Made by a program: the position numbers and the translations under genes
In this document: piece after piece, positions 34,451-46,737 of the stretch
Position numbering within the stretch: position 1 is the first letter of the stretch
Layout of the letters: every line of letters begins with the position of its first letter
Notes under the pieces: generated by a model
Seen by the model: only the letters and a program-made list of their open reading frames with translations
Told to the model about the DNA's origin: nothing
The model's database searches: none
NCBI RefSeq assembly: GCF_030272615.1
Contig: NC_081413.1
Location: 441,777,038-441,841,037 of the forward strand
Source: Cryptomeria japonica
Lineage: Eukaryota; Streptophyta; Pinopsida; Cupressales; Cupressaceae
Length of the DNA stretch: 64,000 nt
Direction: 5' to 3'

Positions 34451-35706
34451 GTAGTCAAAAATAGTACATTTTTTAAGAGATGCAACATTCTTAGAAGGAA
34501 TCACCCATAACCAGAGAAGAACTTTGAAGTTGAAGTCATAGAAATATGTCCTCATTCAGGGTGATCTATTTTGGTGGAATAGAGATGGGGCATTGCTAAT
34601 GTGTTTGGATAAATCCCAGGCTAAGAGAGTGTTAACTGAAATGCATGATGGAGTGTGTGGAGGTCATTACTCTGCCAAGACAACTACCGGTAAGATAGTT
34701 CGGGCTAGATATTATTGGCCTACTTTGTTTAAAGATACTCATGAACATGTCCGGAGATGTGACCTGTGCCAGAAGTTTTCATCAAAATTGAAGTATGAGG
34801 GAGCTTTACCCCTCAACCTAGTCATAGTGGAAGCTCCTTTTGTCCAATGGGGCATTGATTTTATTGGAGAAATCATTGAGGAATTAGGAAGAGGCCATAG
34901 GTGGATTATAGTAGCTACTGATTATTTTACCAAATGGATTGAAGCTATACCCACTAGGAGAGCCACAAGTAAGGTTGTTATTGACTTCCTAATGGATAAT
35001 GTCATAACCAGATTTAGAGTCTCTGTCAAACTAGTGATGGACAATGCCATGAGCTTTAGGTCAGAAGAGTTTGTCGAATTTTGCACTAGCCATGGAATAG
35101 TTATGTCCTACTCTTCACCTTACCATCCTTAGGGTAATGGGCAAGCTGAATCAAGTAATAAAAGCCTCTTGAACATTATTAAGAAAATCTTGGAGGAAAA
35201 TAAAAGGTCTTGGGACCAGAAGTTGAAATTAGCCCTTTGGGCAGATAGGGTTACTGTTAAGAGAGCAATTGGTGTCTCACCTTTTGAGTTGGTCTATGGT
35301 ATGCAATCAAGGGTGCCAGTCAATAATCTTCTTCTAGTGTATAAGTTCTTGCAAGCTGAAGACATGGAGTTATCTGAACCTATGGAAGACTGGATGATTC
35401 AGATGGTGGAGATAGAAGAAATTAGAACTTTGGCTCACAAGAGGAATTTGAAGATCCAATTGCAGTCAAAATATCTATTTGACAAAAGGACCTCATTGAG
35501 AAAGTTTCAAATTGGTGATGTGGTTCTTCAGTGGAATGCAAAAAGACAAGATAAAGGAAAACACAAAAAATTTGAGTCACTATGGATAGGCCCCTCTGTG
35601 GTTTGTGATCTTAATGGAAAGGATTCATATTTTTTTGCAGAATATGAATGATGAGGTACATGAATTTCTAGTGCATGGACAATTCCTGAAACATTACTTC
35701 TCTTAA
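34451..35706 (+). pseudogene. Integrase of element D
   Basis: The zinc region (HDGVCGGH ... CDLCQ) lies at 34640-34770. The core has WGIDFIGE (Asp near 34857), VMDNAMSF (Asp near 35040) and GNGQAESSNK (Glu near 35150), so the DDE residues are kept. The usual PQGNG reads P-stop-GNG because of a TAG at 35130. The C-terminal domain includes IGDVVLQW and WIGPSVV. The frame stops at 35651 after a probable extra T in a T-run near 35632. In the neighbouring frame the protein would end at the TAA at about 35706 with a family-like EFLVHGQFLKHYF tail. Confidence 0.9.
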
Positions 35707-35849
35707 TGTCCATGAATAGTAGGTCTTAGTCTGTACATATTGAGGTTTTCTTTTATTGTTGTTTTTTGGGCTTGTGTTTGGTCTGTTCTCCAGAGAGTTT
35801 TTGAATTCTTGTGTTGATCTTGCAATCAACTATCCCCAGTTAGAGCCAC
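35707..35849 (+). other. Short spacer between integrase and 3' LTR of element D, no purine tract seen
   Basis: The 143 bases are T-rich. The bases directly before the LTR (ccccagttagagccac) do not form the purine run expected there. Confidence 0.6.
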
Positions 35850-36229
35850 TGTTATCACTGTTTAAAATTGGATATTCTTGTTCCATAATTGGCCAGAAGT
35901 CTACAAAAAATGTGTCTAGTATGGCCTTGTTGCCTCTAATTTTCTTGGGTCAGAAGAGGGTTTAAGGTTTTCGAGTTTTAACCCTTCCTATGTTTGCAAA
36001 TAACCCTTATGTTCTATTTCTGAGTTACTTTTACCACTTAAGGAAGGGTTGGTCTATCGTGAAAAGTGTCCCCCCATTAGTTATTTCCCTAGGTGGTCCC
36101 TTAATATTTTAAATATGTGCACCTTTACCTTTATCCTATTTTAATGTTTGTCGAGGCCCTTAATTATTGTATAACTCATTGTTAATCTTGCGGTTGTCAT
36201 TGTTTCGCTAGGTAAAGATGCTAGCAAGT

Positions 36230-37640
36230 TAATGTTTGCAAATTAGCGAAAAGGCTAGGTGGGCCTGACCAGATGGATTGATTGTCAGATAAAAGGATTG
36301 CATCTTGTTTTAAATCTAATGGCTCGCATTGATTCGCTAGCCTGAGATGTGCGTGAAATAAGTTTTGCAAAATAATGAAAGACTTGGCGGGTCCCAGAGG
36401 TGAGCGACTTTTTTGGTTAAAGGATGATCGGTTTAGAAAAGATCAAACGGCTTGCATTGCTTCATGGCCAAAAGATGGACATTTTTCTACCTTTCGTGAA
36501 GTAGCGAAAAGGTGGTGGGCCCGGGCGAGGTGGTCGTAGCAAGGGTACCGACAAGCAAGTTCCTGAGATCCAATGGATATCATTGCTTCATGAAGATAAG
36601 TAACCTAAGTTTTAAGCTCTGCAAAATGGCGAAAGGAGCCAGTGGGCCCGAAGGACAGGCATGTCATAAAGTTAAAGATCAATTAAGTATGATTTAATCA
36701 GACGGTTGTCGTGGATTTGTGGCCTAAAGTAAAGCGGAGATTAGTGATCGCGAAATGGCAAAAGACAGGTGGCGGGTCTGATGGCGCTTAGCTGGCAGTC
36801 CAGTGGTAGGTCTGGGTGGCGATGATGGAGCAGTGACAGGGCGCTCGATGTGGCAGATTTAGATGAAAGTGCCTATTCGATGAGACCTATAGACTGCTCG
36901 TCGAAAAAAGAAATTCCACCGAAAGATTGAGACCAGACTGTTGAGGTATCAGACATGAAGGCATGACATGGTAGACCAGATGGTTTGTTCTGTGGATTGT
37001 AAGGGTGACCTGTCAAGTGCGTGTGGCTCTGAAGGGTACAATGAGGGCCTGCCTTGGATAAACCAACATTTATATGGAGAATAGTGAAGTAAAACACGTG
37101 GCAGTTTTAGAATGGAACCTGATGGAACTTCCTGAGCAAATGGTCGACTGCCACGTGGCCTTTGTTAATCGGTGACGAGATAAAGCAAGTGATCTCCAAG
37201 ATAAAGGGCCCAGTTGAAGGGTCTAAATCATATTAAAAGGTGTTCATCTTATGGTCGATCCAATAGTTGTCATTGTTTCATGGCCCGAAGATGCCTCCAG
37301 CTTAATCTCTATGAAATGGCGAAAACCATTAGCCGTCAAGGTGATGCGCAGTTAGTTAATAAGACTGACGGTTGTTATTGGAGATAAAGACCAGTAAGGT
37401 AGATCATGATCTAATGGTCGGCATTGCTTCACAAAAGAAAATTGCACAAGGTTTAAAGCCCGCGAAGTAGCGAAAAGAAGGTAGGGCCCGTCACTAACAC
37501 AGAAAGACCGGACATAATAAAAGAAACGCAAGTTCCCGCGATCCAACAATTGTCATTGTTTCACAAAAGAAAGGTCTGGAGGTTTTAAGCTTTGCAAAAT
37601 AGTGAAACAACGAAACAAAGGAAATACTTAGAGAATTTAT
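36230..37640 (+). repeat. Diverged tandem repeat in the 3' LTR of element D
   Basis: The counterpart of 7840-9240, with gcgaaatggcgaaaa-like cores near 36240, 36497, 36622, 36748, 37313, 37456 and 37590. Several cores have lost their CpG sites here (for example ttgcaaatt for ttcgcgaag), and others have lost them in the 5' copy. Confidence 0.7.
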
Positions 37641-37947
37641 GATCCGTTGGAGCCTGTTTCTGAATTCGATTTGTGAATTCAATTATGAGGTGATGGCCGA
37701 AGCATGTGGGATTAATTTTAAAAATTCAATGCCGACTTTTGGTATTAGAGTCCATATCAACTTGAATGTTGGCATCATTTCAATGAATTCTATTGCAGAG
37801 CAATTGGTGCAGAGCGCTTTTTCTTCAGGCGAATAACAGGTTTTTGTGCTTTTTCTTGCTAATTTTGGTATGAATTTGGTGATTGCTATGTGAATTGTTT
37901 CATTAGAGGTCTGTGTGTGTCTCAATTGATATAGTTGCATTATCAAG

Positions 37948-40900
37948 ATGGCACCAAGAAGGGAGTTGACAGGAAAAGTGAATTACTAGGAAAGGAACAT
38001 TTGTGATGATTTTTTGGAATAGTTAACTATGTCAACCAATGTCGGGGCTAAAGCTAAAGAATTAGTACCAAAGAACCCTCATCTTAGAATTGGGGATGGC
38101 TTATATGATAAAGGTAATTTGTTAAGGGATCTAGAAATAGGGATGTCAGGTTTATGATTGTTCAAAGTAGGTTTTGGTCAGAGACATTCCTTTGCCCCTT
38201 TAAACAACATATGGGAATTGGATGTGGGGAAGCTTGTGGTCCCTGGTGTATTCATGGATGTAGATCTATTGACCCTGATTGCACAAAATTATGACCCTAT
38301 AGCTAGATGTATCAGGAATGTGAAGGGATCAACCCTGATTGAAATAAATGATGATGAATTCAGAAATGTATTTAAGCTCAGTGAAGCTTCAAATCTATTA
38401 GAGCCTATTGATTTTGAGTCATTAGCCCAGGTCTATAATGGTCAAAGGGATCACCTTAGGAGTGGCCCATTGAAAGAGTTCTTTGTTAAGATAGGAGGGT
38501 TAATAGTTGTAGGCCCCAGTACAATGGAACCTTTCTCCCTAAATCTGTTTACTCTAAGAGATAAGGGTATGTATTGGGCACTGTGTTAGATTTTTGGAGA
38601 AGATGCTGAGAAAATTATGCCAACCCATTACATGCTGATGATTGCACAAATTGTAAACCCCTCCCTGGCAATAACATTTGATTATGCACCATACCTTACT
38701 AATGCAATTCATGCAGGGCTAGTAGGGATAAAAAATGGTAAGGTGGACAAACCGTTTGGATGGTATTCCCTTCTGATGCACATGTTTTGGTTCAAAGGTG
38801 CTGATTATTTTGCAAAGGAAATGGATTTGGTTAAGGTGAAATATAAGGAAGAGATGTCTGTTCAACTTTGGAGCACTGTTTTATCCTAGGATCAAGAGGA
38901 TGCTAGCTATTTAAAGTTTTATAGATGCTTTGCATGTAAGATTAGATTTCTTTTGTGCATAGAGAACCCTAGGATTCATAAGGCGCTCTTGGAATTCTTT
39001 AGGCCTAAAGAGTTTGCTGAGGGTATTAAAATTGTTTACAATTGGGGAGATATGTGTTTGTACCCTGTTTCTACTATTTTCAGAGTGTATGGTTTCAGAG
39101 GTATTCCCTATCTATTGCACTATCAGGTCCCATTGAAGATAGGGATTGCAAAAGTCTTGAGGTAGATTAGAGGTGTACAAGAGGCAGAGCTGACAAATAG
39201 GGGTAAAGGGACCATTTTCCTAACCATTACTGTTGCCCATCATTTTATAATCATTAAAGGTGGTTGGAAATATTTTGAAGAATTCTTTAAGCCATATAGG
39301 TTGTCAACTGCAGTTTCAAGATGTGCAGACCCTGAGGATTTTTTCAACGACATGTTTAGAAAGAGGGTAGTGTGTAAAGGTAGGCCTCACCAATTTCAGT
39401 TCCCTAAAGATTTAATTAGAAATGAATTCAGTTTGGATGAGCAAGAACTGAGGAAAGAGAAGTGGGTTGCATATAAGAGGGCTCTTGATTTCATTCATAA
39501 ATTTGATAGTAGTTATGACCCTCTCTCTAGTTTCAATCCCTTTGAGGAGAAAATCAAATTATTGGTTCTTTATTTTGAAGACCTTATGCAAACCTTGAAA
39601 GAAAAAAGGGAGGCTATAATGCAAAATGATCCTGACAAGGTTAAATTGGTCCTAGCTAAGCCTGCCTTTGCTAAGGCTATCCCACCTCATGATTATGTGC
39701 TGCATAGGAAATCAAAGTACAGTGTGATGATGCTAGTGACAGGTGAGCCTTCCGTTTCAACAGGGAAAAGAGCAGTTGAAGATGTCATTGACATCCAAGA
39801 TTCCCCTAAAAGGCAAAGAGTGGGGAAGGAAGTGCAAACCAATGAGCCTTTGTATTCTCCATCTTAGTCCCCTATCCACATAGGAGATGAGCAAGCAGTG
39901 GCTGAGCAGTTGTTACAGTTAGGGAGTCTCGGCGAGATTGCCTACACATATGAGGAGACCCAAGAGGGGATGCCAGAAGAGCCACCTAGTGCTGAAATGA
40001 ACTTGACTGATGGTGAGCTAAAGGGCCAAGAGGTAGACCTTACTATTAAGAAAGCCAATGAGGAATTCCTGGCTGATAGTAATTTTGTTACAATAGGGGC
40101 TTTCATACAATTTGTGTGGAAGCGAAATATAGAACAATTCAAAGCCAGATGTGAGCAAAGGAAGAGTGAACAGCTTCATAGGGATGTAACTCAGGTGGAA
40201 GAAGAGGTAAAGCAAGGAATGATTGAAGAATTTAAAACTATTACTCTTGAGAAGGGAAAAGAGATGGTGTCTAAGGTTGGTGTTTTGATCCTCCCTGAAT
40301 GGGATATAGCTTATGCTCTGGTCCTTGAAGTAATAAGGAAGGAAATAAAACCCATGGAAGGAGTGACCTTCAACAAGGATAATACTGCTCTAGTCATGTG
40401 GTCACTAAAGAAAGATGATAATAAAAGGAGTAAAGGTGTATCAGATTCTAGTCTGCTAGGAGGCATGATTGTAAGAAGAGTCCAAGATATAGGGGTGGTG
40501 GAAGCTGCAAGCACGATCTTGGAAACTGCAAAGTTTGGTGTGGTAGTAGTAGAAAAGGAGGCAAAAGAGAAGGCTAATCTCTAGTTAAAATTGGAAACCA
40601 TCTTAAGGGCTTATAATGAGGCCAAAGAAGGATTACCCAACAAAGACAATATTATTGCTAGACTTCAGAGTCAGTTGGTAGGTCAGCACCATCCAGGTGA
40701 ATCCTCTACTCTCCTGATAGCCTCCTCTCCAATAAGAGCTCCACCTACCAATCACATTGTAGAATATCCCCCTTCTCCTATGCCTTCTGGTTTCTAGTCA
40801 GCTGAAACTATCCAACATGAGTTGGAAAAGTTAATACAAGCTCAAGTCTTATTTGCAAACAAGTATGAAGAAAAGATAAAAGCCACAATTTTGAAGTTTG

Positions 40901-41114
40901 CTGATTCGGTCAAGGCCTCTATTGTACACATTTCTATGAAAATGATCTCGAATATCCTGATTGAATTAAGAGAGGATGAAACCACCTTGGAACCAATCCG
41001 TAATAAGTGGATGCCTAGAGGTAAGGAGTTAGAGATTATGTGCTCATCCCATGCAGATGGAGAGGAAAATGACAATCTTAGGTCCACTTGTGAGTTTATA
41101 AAAGAAATGAATAT
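37948..41114 (+). pseudogene. LTR-encoded protein frame of element D, 3' LTR copy (main part)
   Basis: One frame runs from the ATG at 37948 to the insertion point of copia F with no frameshift. Stops in this part lie at 37987, 38020, 38155, 38587, 38887, 39163, 39865, 40582 and 40795. The 5' LTR has sense codons (Gln, Trp, Gly, Gln, Gln) at the five of these it can test other than 40795. The TAG at 40795 is shared by both LTRs, so the parent frame probably ended there after 949 codons. The first 500 residues look globular and rich in Leu, Phe and Asp. A basic PKRQRVGK cluster near residue 621 could be a nuclear signal. A charged coiled coil follows at about residues 690-900, then a Ser/Pro linker. 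I recognise no family. Confidence 0.8.
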
Positions 41115-42174
41115 TGTTGGTATTTTGGTATGATTTTGTCATTGATGTCAACATCTACTAAAACACTAGCACTTTGGAGATCCAATAGCATTTACCGGCA
41201 AGCAAGTAACTATTGCATAGTTACTGGTATATGGCTCACTGACAGGATATAATGATCACTGACACTTAGAATGGCATGAAAGACACTTGGTATTATCGAA
41301 GACATTGTATGGACATATTATCTTAATGGATTAATCATTGGTATATTCATATTTGCATATTTTCTTTTACTGGCAAATAGGTCCAGGGTTACCTAGGGTT
41401 TCACCAGCAGGTTTATCTTTTCTAGATCAGCATGGCACGCTATGGAGATGATTAATTATTGTTGTAAATGCATCAAGCCAACATGTTCAATTGATTATTA
41501 CATTGGATATTATATTATTTGTAAAATATCTTGTTGTAATATCTTGTAGAGCCGACCTACTAAAATTGGTCTTAGGTTATGGTATAAATGTAAGATCTTA
41601 TTTGTAAGATCAAGCAAGGAATGCGAAAAAAGAATTGTGTGAAGGTATATGCGAGATTAAGCAGTGCAATACATGCAGACATCATTTGAAGGTGAAGCTA
41701 GGTTTTTGTGAAAGCATATCAGCATTACATCGATACTAAATCTAGCATATGAAGATGCTATTTGTGTAGTACATTCCTATTGGATTTAACCATCCAACTC
41801 TAGTCAGTGTGACTCCCATTTTGTGATTAAGCAGTGAGCTCTAGGCTGTTGGCCTTTCTGCATGTGCAGACCCCATTTATGTACACTTACTATCTGTAGT
41901 AGTATCCTCTGATTGTGGGTAAGGTTTCCCACCGTGGTTTTCCCCCTTACAGGGTTTCCACGTACAAATATTGGTGTCATGTGTTGTGGATGACTTTGTG
42001 TTTATGTTTCATGCATTAATCTTTACTGGTATAGCAATTAACTGTTAAAACTGTCTACTAGCATGCTTAACTAGTTTACTAGTATTAAGCATTAAGTTGG
42101 TTAAGTTGTTTTTGGTCTGAATTTATTAGACAATTGATTCACCCCCCCCTCTCAGTTGTCTCTAGGACCTAACA
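41115..42174 (+). repeat. 5' LTR of element F
   Basis: TGTTGGTATT ... GGACCTAACA, 1060 bp, matched in length by the 3' copy. It has the C-run CACCCCCCCCTCTCAGTTG near its end and a TATAAATG box at 41583. Confidence 0.96.
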
Positions 42175-42176
42175 AT

Positions 42177-42188
42177 TGGTATCAAAGC
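42177..42188 (+). other. Primer binding site of element F
   Basis: TGGTATCAAAGC follows two bases after the LTR. This is the iMet-type site with one change (A for G) from the copies in A and C. Confidence 0.85.
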
Positions 42189-42230
42189 TTAGTCCTCTTT
42201 TGCAAAAGTTTAATAACTTGAGGAGATCCA

Positions 42231-44617
42231 ATGTCTACTAATTATTTCAGGAAGGATAGTCCTAAACTTGATGGAACCAACTATTTCATATGGAAGATCA
42301 GAATGAAGACACATCTAAATTGCATTGGAAAAGACATCTGGGAAGTTACATAGAATGGTTATACTGCTACTACTCTCGGTCAGCTTAATCCACCTAACTT
42401 GGCTAAACATGAGGAAAATGATTGCAAAGCAAGAGAAGCACTTTTGAGCGTATTATCAAATCAACAAATCATGGGATTATCAGATAGGTCTACTGCTAAA
42501 GCTATTAGGGATCATTTGAAAACATTGAATGAAGGATATTCCATAGTCAAAATTGTAAAACTTGAAAGCTTCCGAGTCAGGTATGAACATCTGAAAATGG
42601 AAGTAGATGAAAGGATTTCTGCTTTTATGGAAAGAGTAAATGAAATTGTTTTGGGTATTAAATGTTGTGGAGGAACCTTAAGTGAGGATGAAATTGTTTC
42701 AAAATTTTTAAGAGCATTGCCACCGACATATAAAATGAAGGTTACTGCTATAAATGAGTTAAGAACAATGCCTAATGCATCAGTAACTAGGGATACATTG
42801 ATTGGTAAACTTTCAGCTTTTGAAATTGAAGAATTTGGTCCTGTTGCTACTATAAAGATAGATTTGGCCTTTAAAGAATCAACATCATCTGCTCCATCAT
42901 TTGACAAATCTGATTGGAAAGCCTTTTATGCAAGAGAACTTGAAGAAATCATGAAAGAAAATGAAGAACTTGAAGAACTTGAAGAACTTGAAGCACTATT
43001 TGCAAGGAAAATGCCTAAAGGTCTAGTTGGAAGTAAGTATGAAGGTAAAGCACCCTTTAAATGTTTTAACTACAATAAGATTGGTCATATGGCTTTGAGA
43101 TGCCCTGATAGACATGCTAGACTAAGAGAAGAAGCTAGAAGATCATACAAGCCTAATCCTGAATATCAGAGATACAGATTTAAGAAGAACAAAGACAAAT
43201 CTTGTTACATTGCTGATGAAGGAGTGACTGATGATTCTGATGAGGATCCGACAGACAATGGATGGGTTTTTGTTGCTATAACAGAAGATCAACTGACAAC
43301 TACTGCTCAACTAGTAGAACAAGCCCTAGCAGCTAAAGTTGAAGATGAATGGATCATTGACTCAAGATGCTCACATCATATGACAGGAGACAAAGGTAAA
43401 TTCTTGAACTTTCAAGAATACAATGGAGGTTTAGTAAGATTTGGAGATGACAAAGCCTGTTCAATCAAAGGTAAGGGTACAATATCTCTTGATGGTAAGC
43501 ATAACACTAACAATGTTTACTATGTTGAAGGATTAAAGCATAATCTTTTAAGTGTTGGTCAATTAGTTGAGAAAGGATTTCAGTTACAATTTAAAAATGG
43601 AAAATGCAAAATCATGAATAGAACTGGTTTGGAAATTGCAACTGGTAATCAGACTAGAGGTAATATCTTTCATTTGAATAACAATGAAAAGACATGCTTG
43701 ATTGCACATATAGATGAAAGTTGGTTATGGCATAAGAGACTCTGTCATGTAAACTTTGATTGCATGGTGAAGATCAGTACTACTAAGGCAATTAGAGATC
43801 TACCTAAAATTGTCAAACCTCAGAATACAATATGTAAGGAATGTCAATTTGGAAAACAAGTTAGAGCTAGTTTCAAAAGTATTCCAGAAAAATCCAATAA
43901 TGCTCTTGATTTGATTCACACTGATTTATGTGGTCCAGCTAGAGCTAAAAGCTTACAAGGTGATAGATATTTCATGCTAATCATTGATGACTATTCTAGA
44001 ATGTGTTGGGTTACTTTTCTCAGAGAAAAATCAGAAGCACTTGGAAAGTTCAAACTATTCAATGCAATGGTTAAAAATGAAACTGGTAAGAAAATCAAAT
44101 GCTTAAGATCAGATCAAGGAGGAGAATTCACATCTCAGGACTTTAATACATTTTGTGAAGTGAATGGAATCAAAAGACAACTATCAACACCTCAGACACC
44201 ACAATAGAATGGAGTTGTTGAAAGGAAAAACAAAACTATCTTGGATGCAGCAAGAAGTATGTTATCAGAAGAAAATTTACCACATGTTTATTGGAGAGAA
44301 GCAGTCAGCACAACGGTCTATACATTCAACAAAGTTCACATTAAAGGTGAAACTGGTAAGACCCCTCATGAATTATGGTTTGGTAACACTCCTACTCTTA
44401 TGTATTTCAGAATTTTTGGAAGTAAATGTTATATCAAAAGAGATGAGTATATTGGCAAATATGATCCTAGAAGTGATGAAGGAATATTTCTTGGTTATTC
44501 ATCTAAGAGCAAGGCATATAGATGTTTTAACAAGAGATTGCAGAAAATTATTGAAAGTACAAATGTAAAGATTGATGAAAAAATTCAGAGAAACTTCAAG
44601 GTATATAGACTCTGAAC
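42231..44617 (+). pseudogene. gag, protease and integrase of copia element F
   Basis: The start ATG at 42231 follows the primer site by 42 bases. One frame runs to 44615 with only two internal stops, at 42351 and 44205. Gag opens with the conserved L-D-G-T-N-Y-F-I-W-K motif and holds an E-E-L repeat (42960-43000). Its zinc knuckle is CFNYNKIGHMALRC, in which the second Cys is Tyr. The protease active site near 43366 reads IIDSRCSHHM with Arg for the essential Gly, so it should be inactive. Integrase has its zinc region (LWHKRLCHVNF ... CKEC), then MLIIDDYSRM, RSDQGGEF and the ERKNKTI helix with Glu kept. The TAG at 44205 falls in the PQ-QNG motif. Confidence 0.92.
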
Positions 44618-46348
44618 CGGCAACAGAAATTTTGACAAATGAACCTACACTAAATCCACTGGTACAGAATGAAGATCCAGTTATCCCGGTACCATCTGAG
44701 AATTCCACAATAATTGAAGAACAATAGTAAACAAAGACACCCCGGTATGTAAGATTGAATCATTCTGAAGATCAGATAATTGGAAATAAATTTAAGGGAG
44801 TTATGACAAGAGGAAGATTGGCAAATGAAGAGGTATGCCTTATTTCTCAAATTGAACCATCATCTATTAATGAGGCATGTGAAGATAAATTTTGGACTAA
44901 AGCTATGGAAGAAGAATTAGAAGAAATTGAGAAAAATAAAACTTGGATATTAGTTCCCCGACCTAAAGATAAAAATGTAATTGGAACCAAATGGGTATTT
45001 AGAAACAAACTTAATGAAGATGGTAAGGTTGTCAGAAATAAAGAAGGACTAGTGTGTAAGGGATATTCTCAGAAAGAAGGAGTTGATTACAATGAAACCT
45101 TTGCACCGGTAGCTAGAATTGAGGCAGTCAGATTATTCTTGGCTTTTGCAGCACACAAGAACTACAAAGTTTATCAAATGGATATTAAATGTGCATTTTT
45201 GAATGGAGATCTTGAAGAGGAAGTATATGTTGAACAACCTGATGGATTTTATTTGACAGATGACAATGATATGGTTTACAGGTTAAGGAAAGCTCTGTAT
45301 GGATTAGAACAAGCTCCAAGAGCTTGGTATGCAAGATTGGATAAGTATCTTTTAAAGATTGGTTTTACTAAAGGAAATGCAGACAACAATTTATATTACC
45401 AAATAAATAATGATGACATCTTTATTATAGAAGTATTTGTTGATGATATAATCTTTGGAGGAGAAGATGGTTTATGTAAGGAATTTTCTATTAAAATGCA
45501 GCAAGAATTTGAAATGTCTATGATTGGAGAAATAAAATTCTTTTTAGGATTGCAAATTTCACAGACTGACAAAGGTATATTCTTGAGTCAATCCAAATTC
45601 TTGAAAGAGTTACTAAAGAAATTTGGGATGGAGAACTCTAAACCGGTAAGCACACCTATGACTACAAATGACAAATTATCTCAAAGGGATGAATTTACAC
45701 CTGTTAATCCAACTAGATACACCTTAAATTATGAATGTAGTATGTATTGTCTCTAGATTTCAAAGTAATCCTAGAGAAAATCATGAATCAGCAGTAAAAA
45801 GGATTTTTTAGTACTTACAAGGCACTATAAATCTTAGACTATGGTATCCTAGAGATGAAAACTTTGAATTATGTGCATACACAGATGCAAATTGGGCAAG
45901 AGATGTGGATGATAGAAAAAGCACCACCGGCGGAGCATTCTTTCTTGGAAACAGAATAGTTTCTTGATTGAGTAAGAAACAAAGTTGTACATCTTTATCA
46001 ATAGCAGAATCAAAATATGTTGCAGCAACAACTAACTATACATAGGTACTATGGCTTAAGAAAATGTTGAAAGACATAAAGGTAAAATGCAAGGAACCTA
46101 TTACTATATATTGTGATAACACTACAACAATTCATATATCTAAGAATCCAGTACTACATTCTAAAACAAAACATGTTTCTATCAAACTGAATTTTCTAAG
46201 GGAAAAAGTTGAAGAAAAGGAGATAAAACTAGTTTATGTGAATACTAAAGAACAACTTGCAGATATTTTCACAAAACCTTTACCTAAGGAGACTTTTGAA
46301 TATCTCAGAGATCAGCTTGGAGTCATACCACCACCGGTAGAGACTTAG
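44618..46348 (+). pseudogene. RT and RNase H of copia element F
   Basis: After a shift near 44590 the frame is open from 44755 to 45756. It holds the copia RT landmarks [42 protein letters not shown], the catalytic FVDDIIFGG (45435-45461) and [10 protein letters not shown] deletion of some tens of bases near 45720 removes the RSMIGSLLYL-type segment and shifts the frame. RNase H follows with AYTDANWA, DRKSTTGG, a TGA in the VSW-LSKKQ motif (45965), a TAG near 46043 and IYCDNTTTIHIS. It ends at 46348. The GGGGGAG-containing 3' untranslated stretch (46349-46725) holds no gene. Confidence 0.92.
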
Positions 46349-46725
46349 ACAGTTGATGATTGTCATCAACCGATAGAATTAAAAGACAAATCTTTTACTC
46401 CGGTCTTTGATGAGGAAGCTACTTCTCAGGGGGAGTAGTTGGTATATTAAATTGATTGGCATTTTGTATATGAACTTGGTTTTATTATAACTTTGGCATT
46501 TGATGTCAAAGGGGGAGAGATATATATGGAAAAACACATTATCTTTTGGAGAGATTGGTATGGAAACTTTGGATAACACATGTTGCTCCCAGGGGGAGAG
46601 ATTGTTGTTTAAGAGAGACTATTACTCTTTGTATTCTGGTTATGATCTTTTTGGAGATTGTTGGTTTTTGACATTTCTGTTTTGGCACTTTGATGGTTTT
46701 TCCATCTTGTGTTGCCATCAATGCC

Positions 46726-46736
46726 AAAGGGGGAGA
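46726..46736 (+). other. Polypurine tract of element F
   Basis: AAAGGGGGAGA lies directly before the 3' LTR, where it would prime plus-strand synthesis. Two further gggggag strings occur earlier in the 3' untranslated stretch (46430, 46511). Confidence 0.85.
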
Positions 46737-46737
46737 T

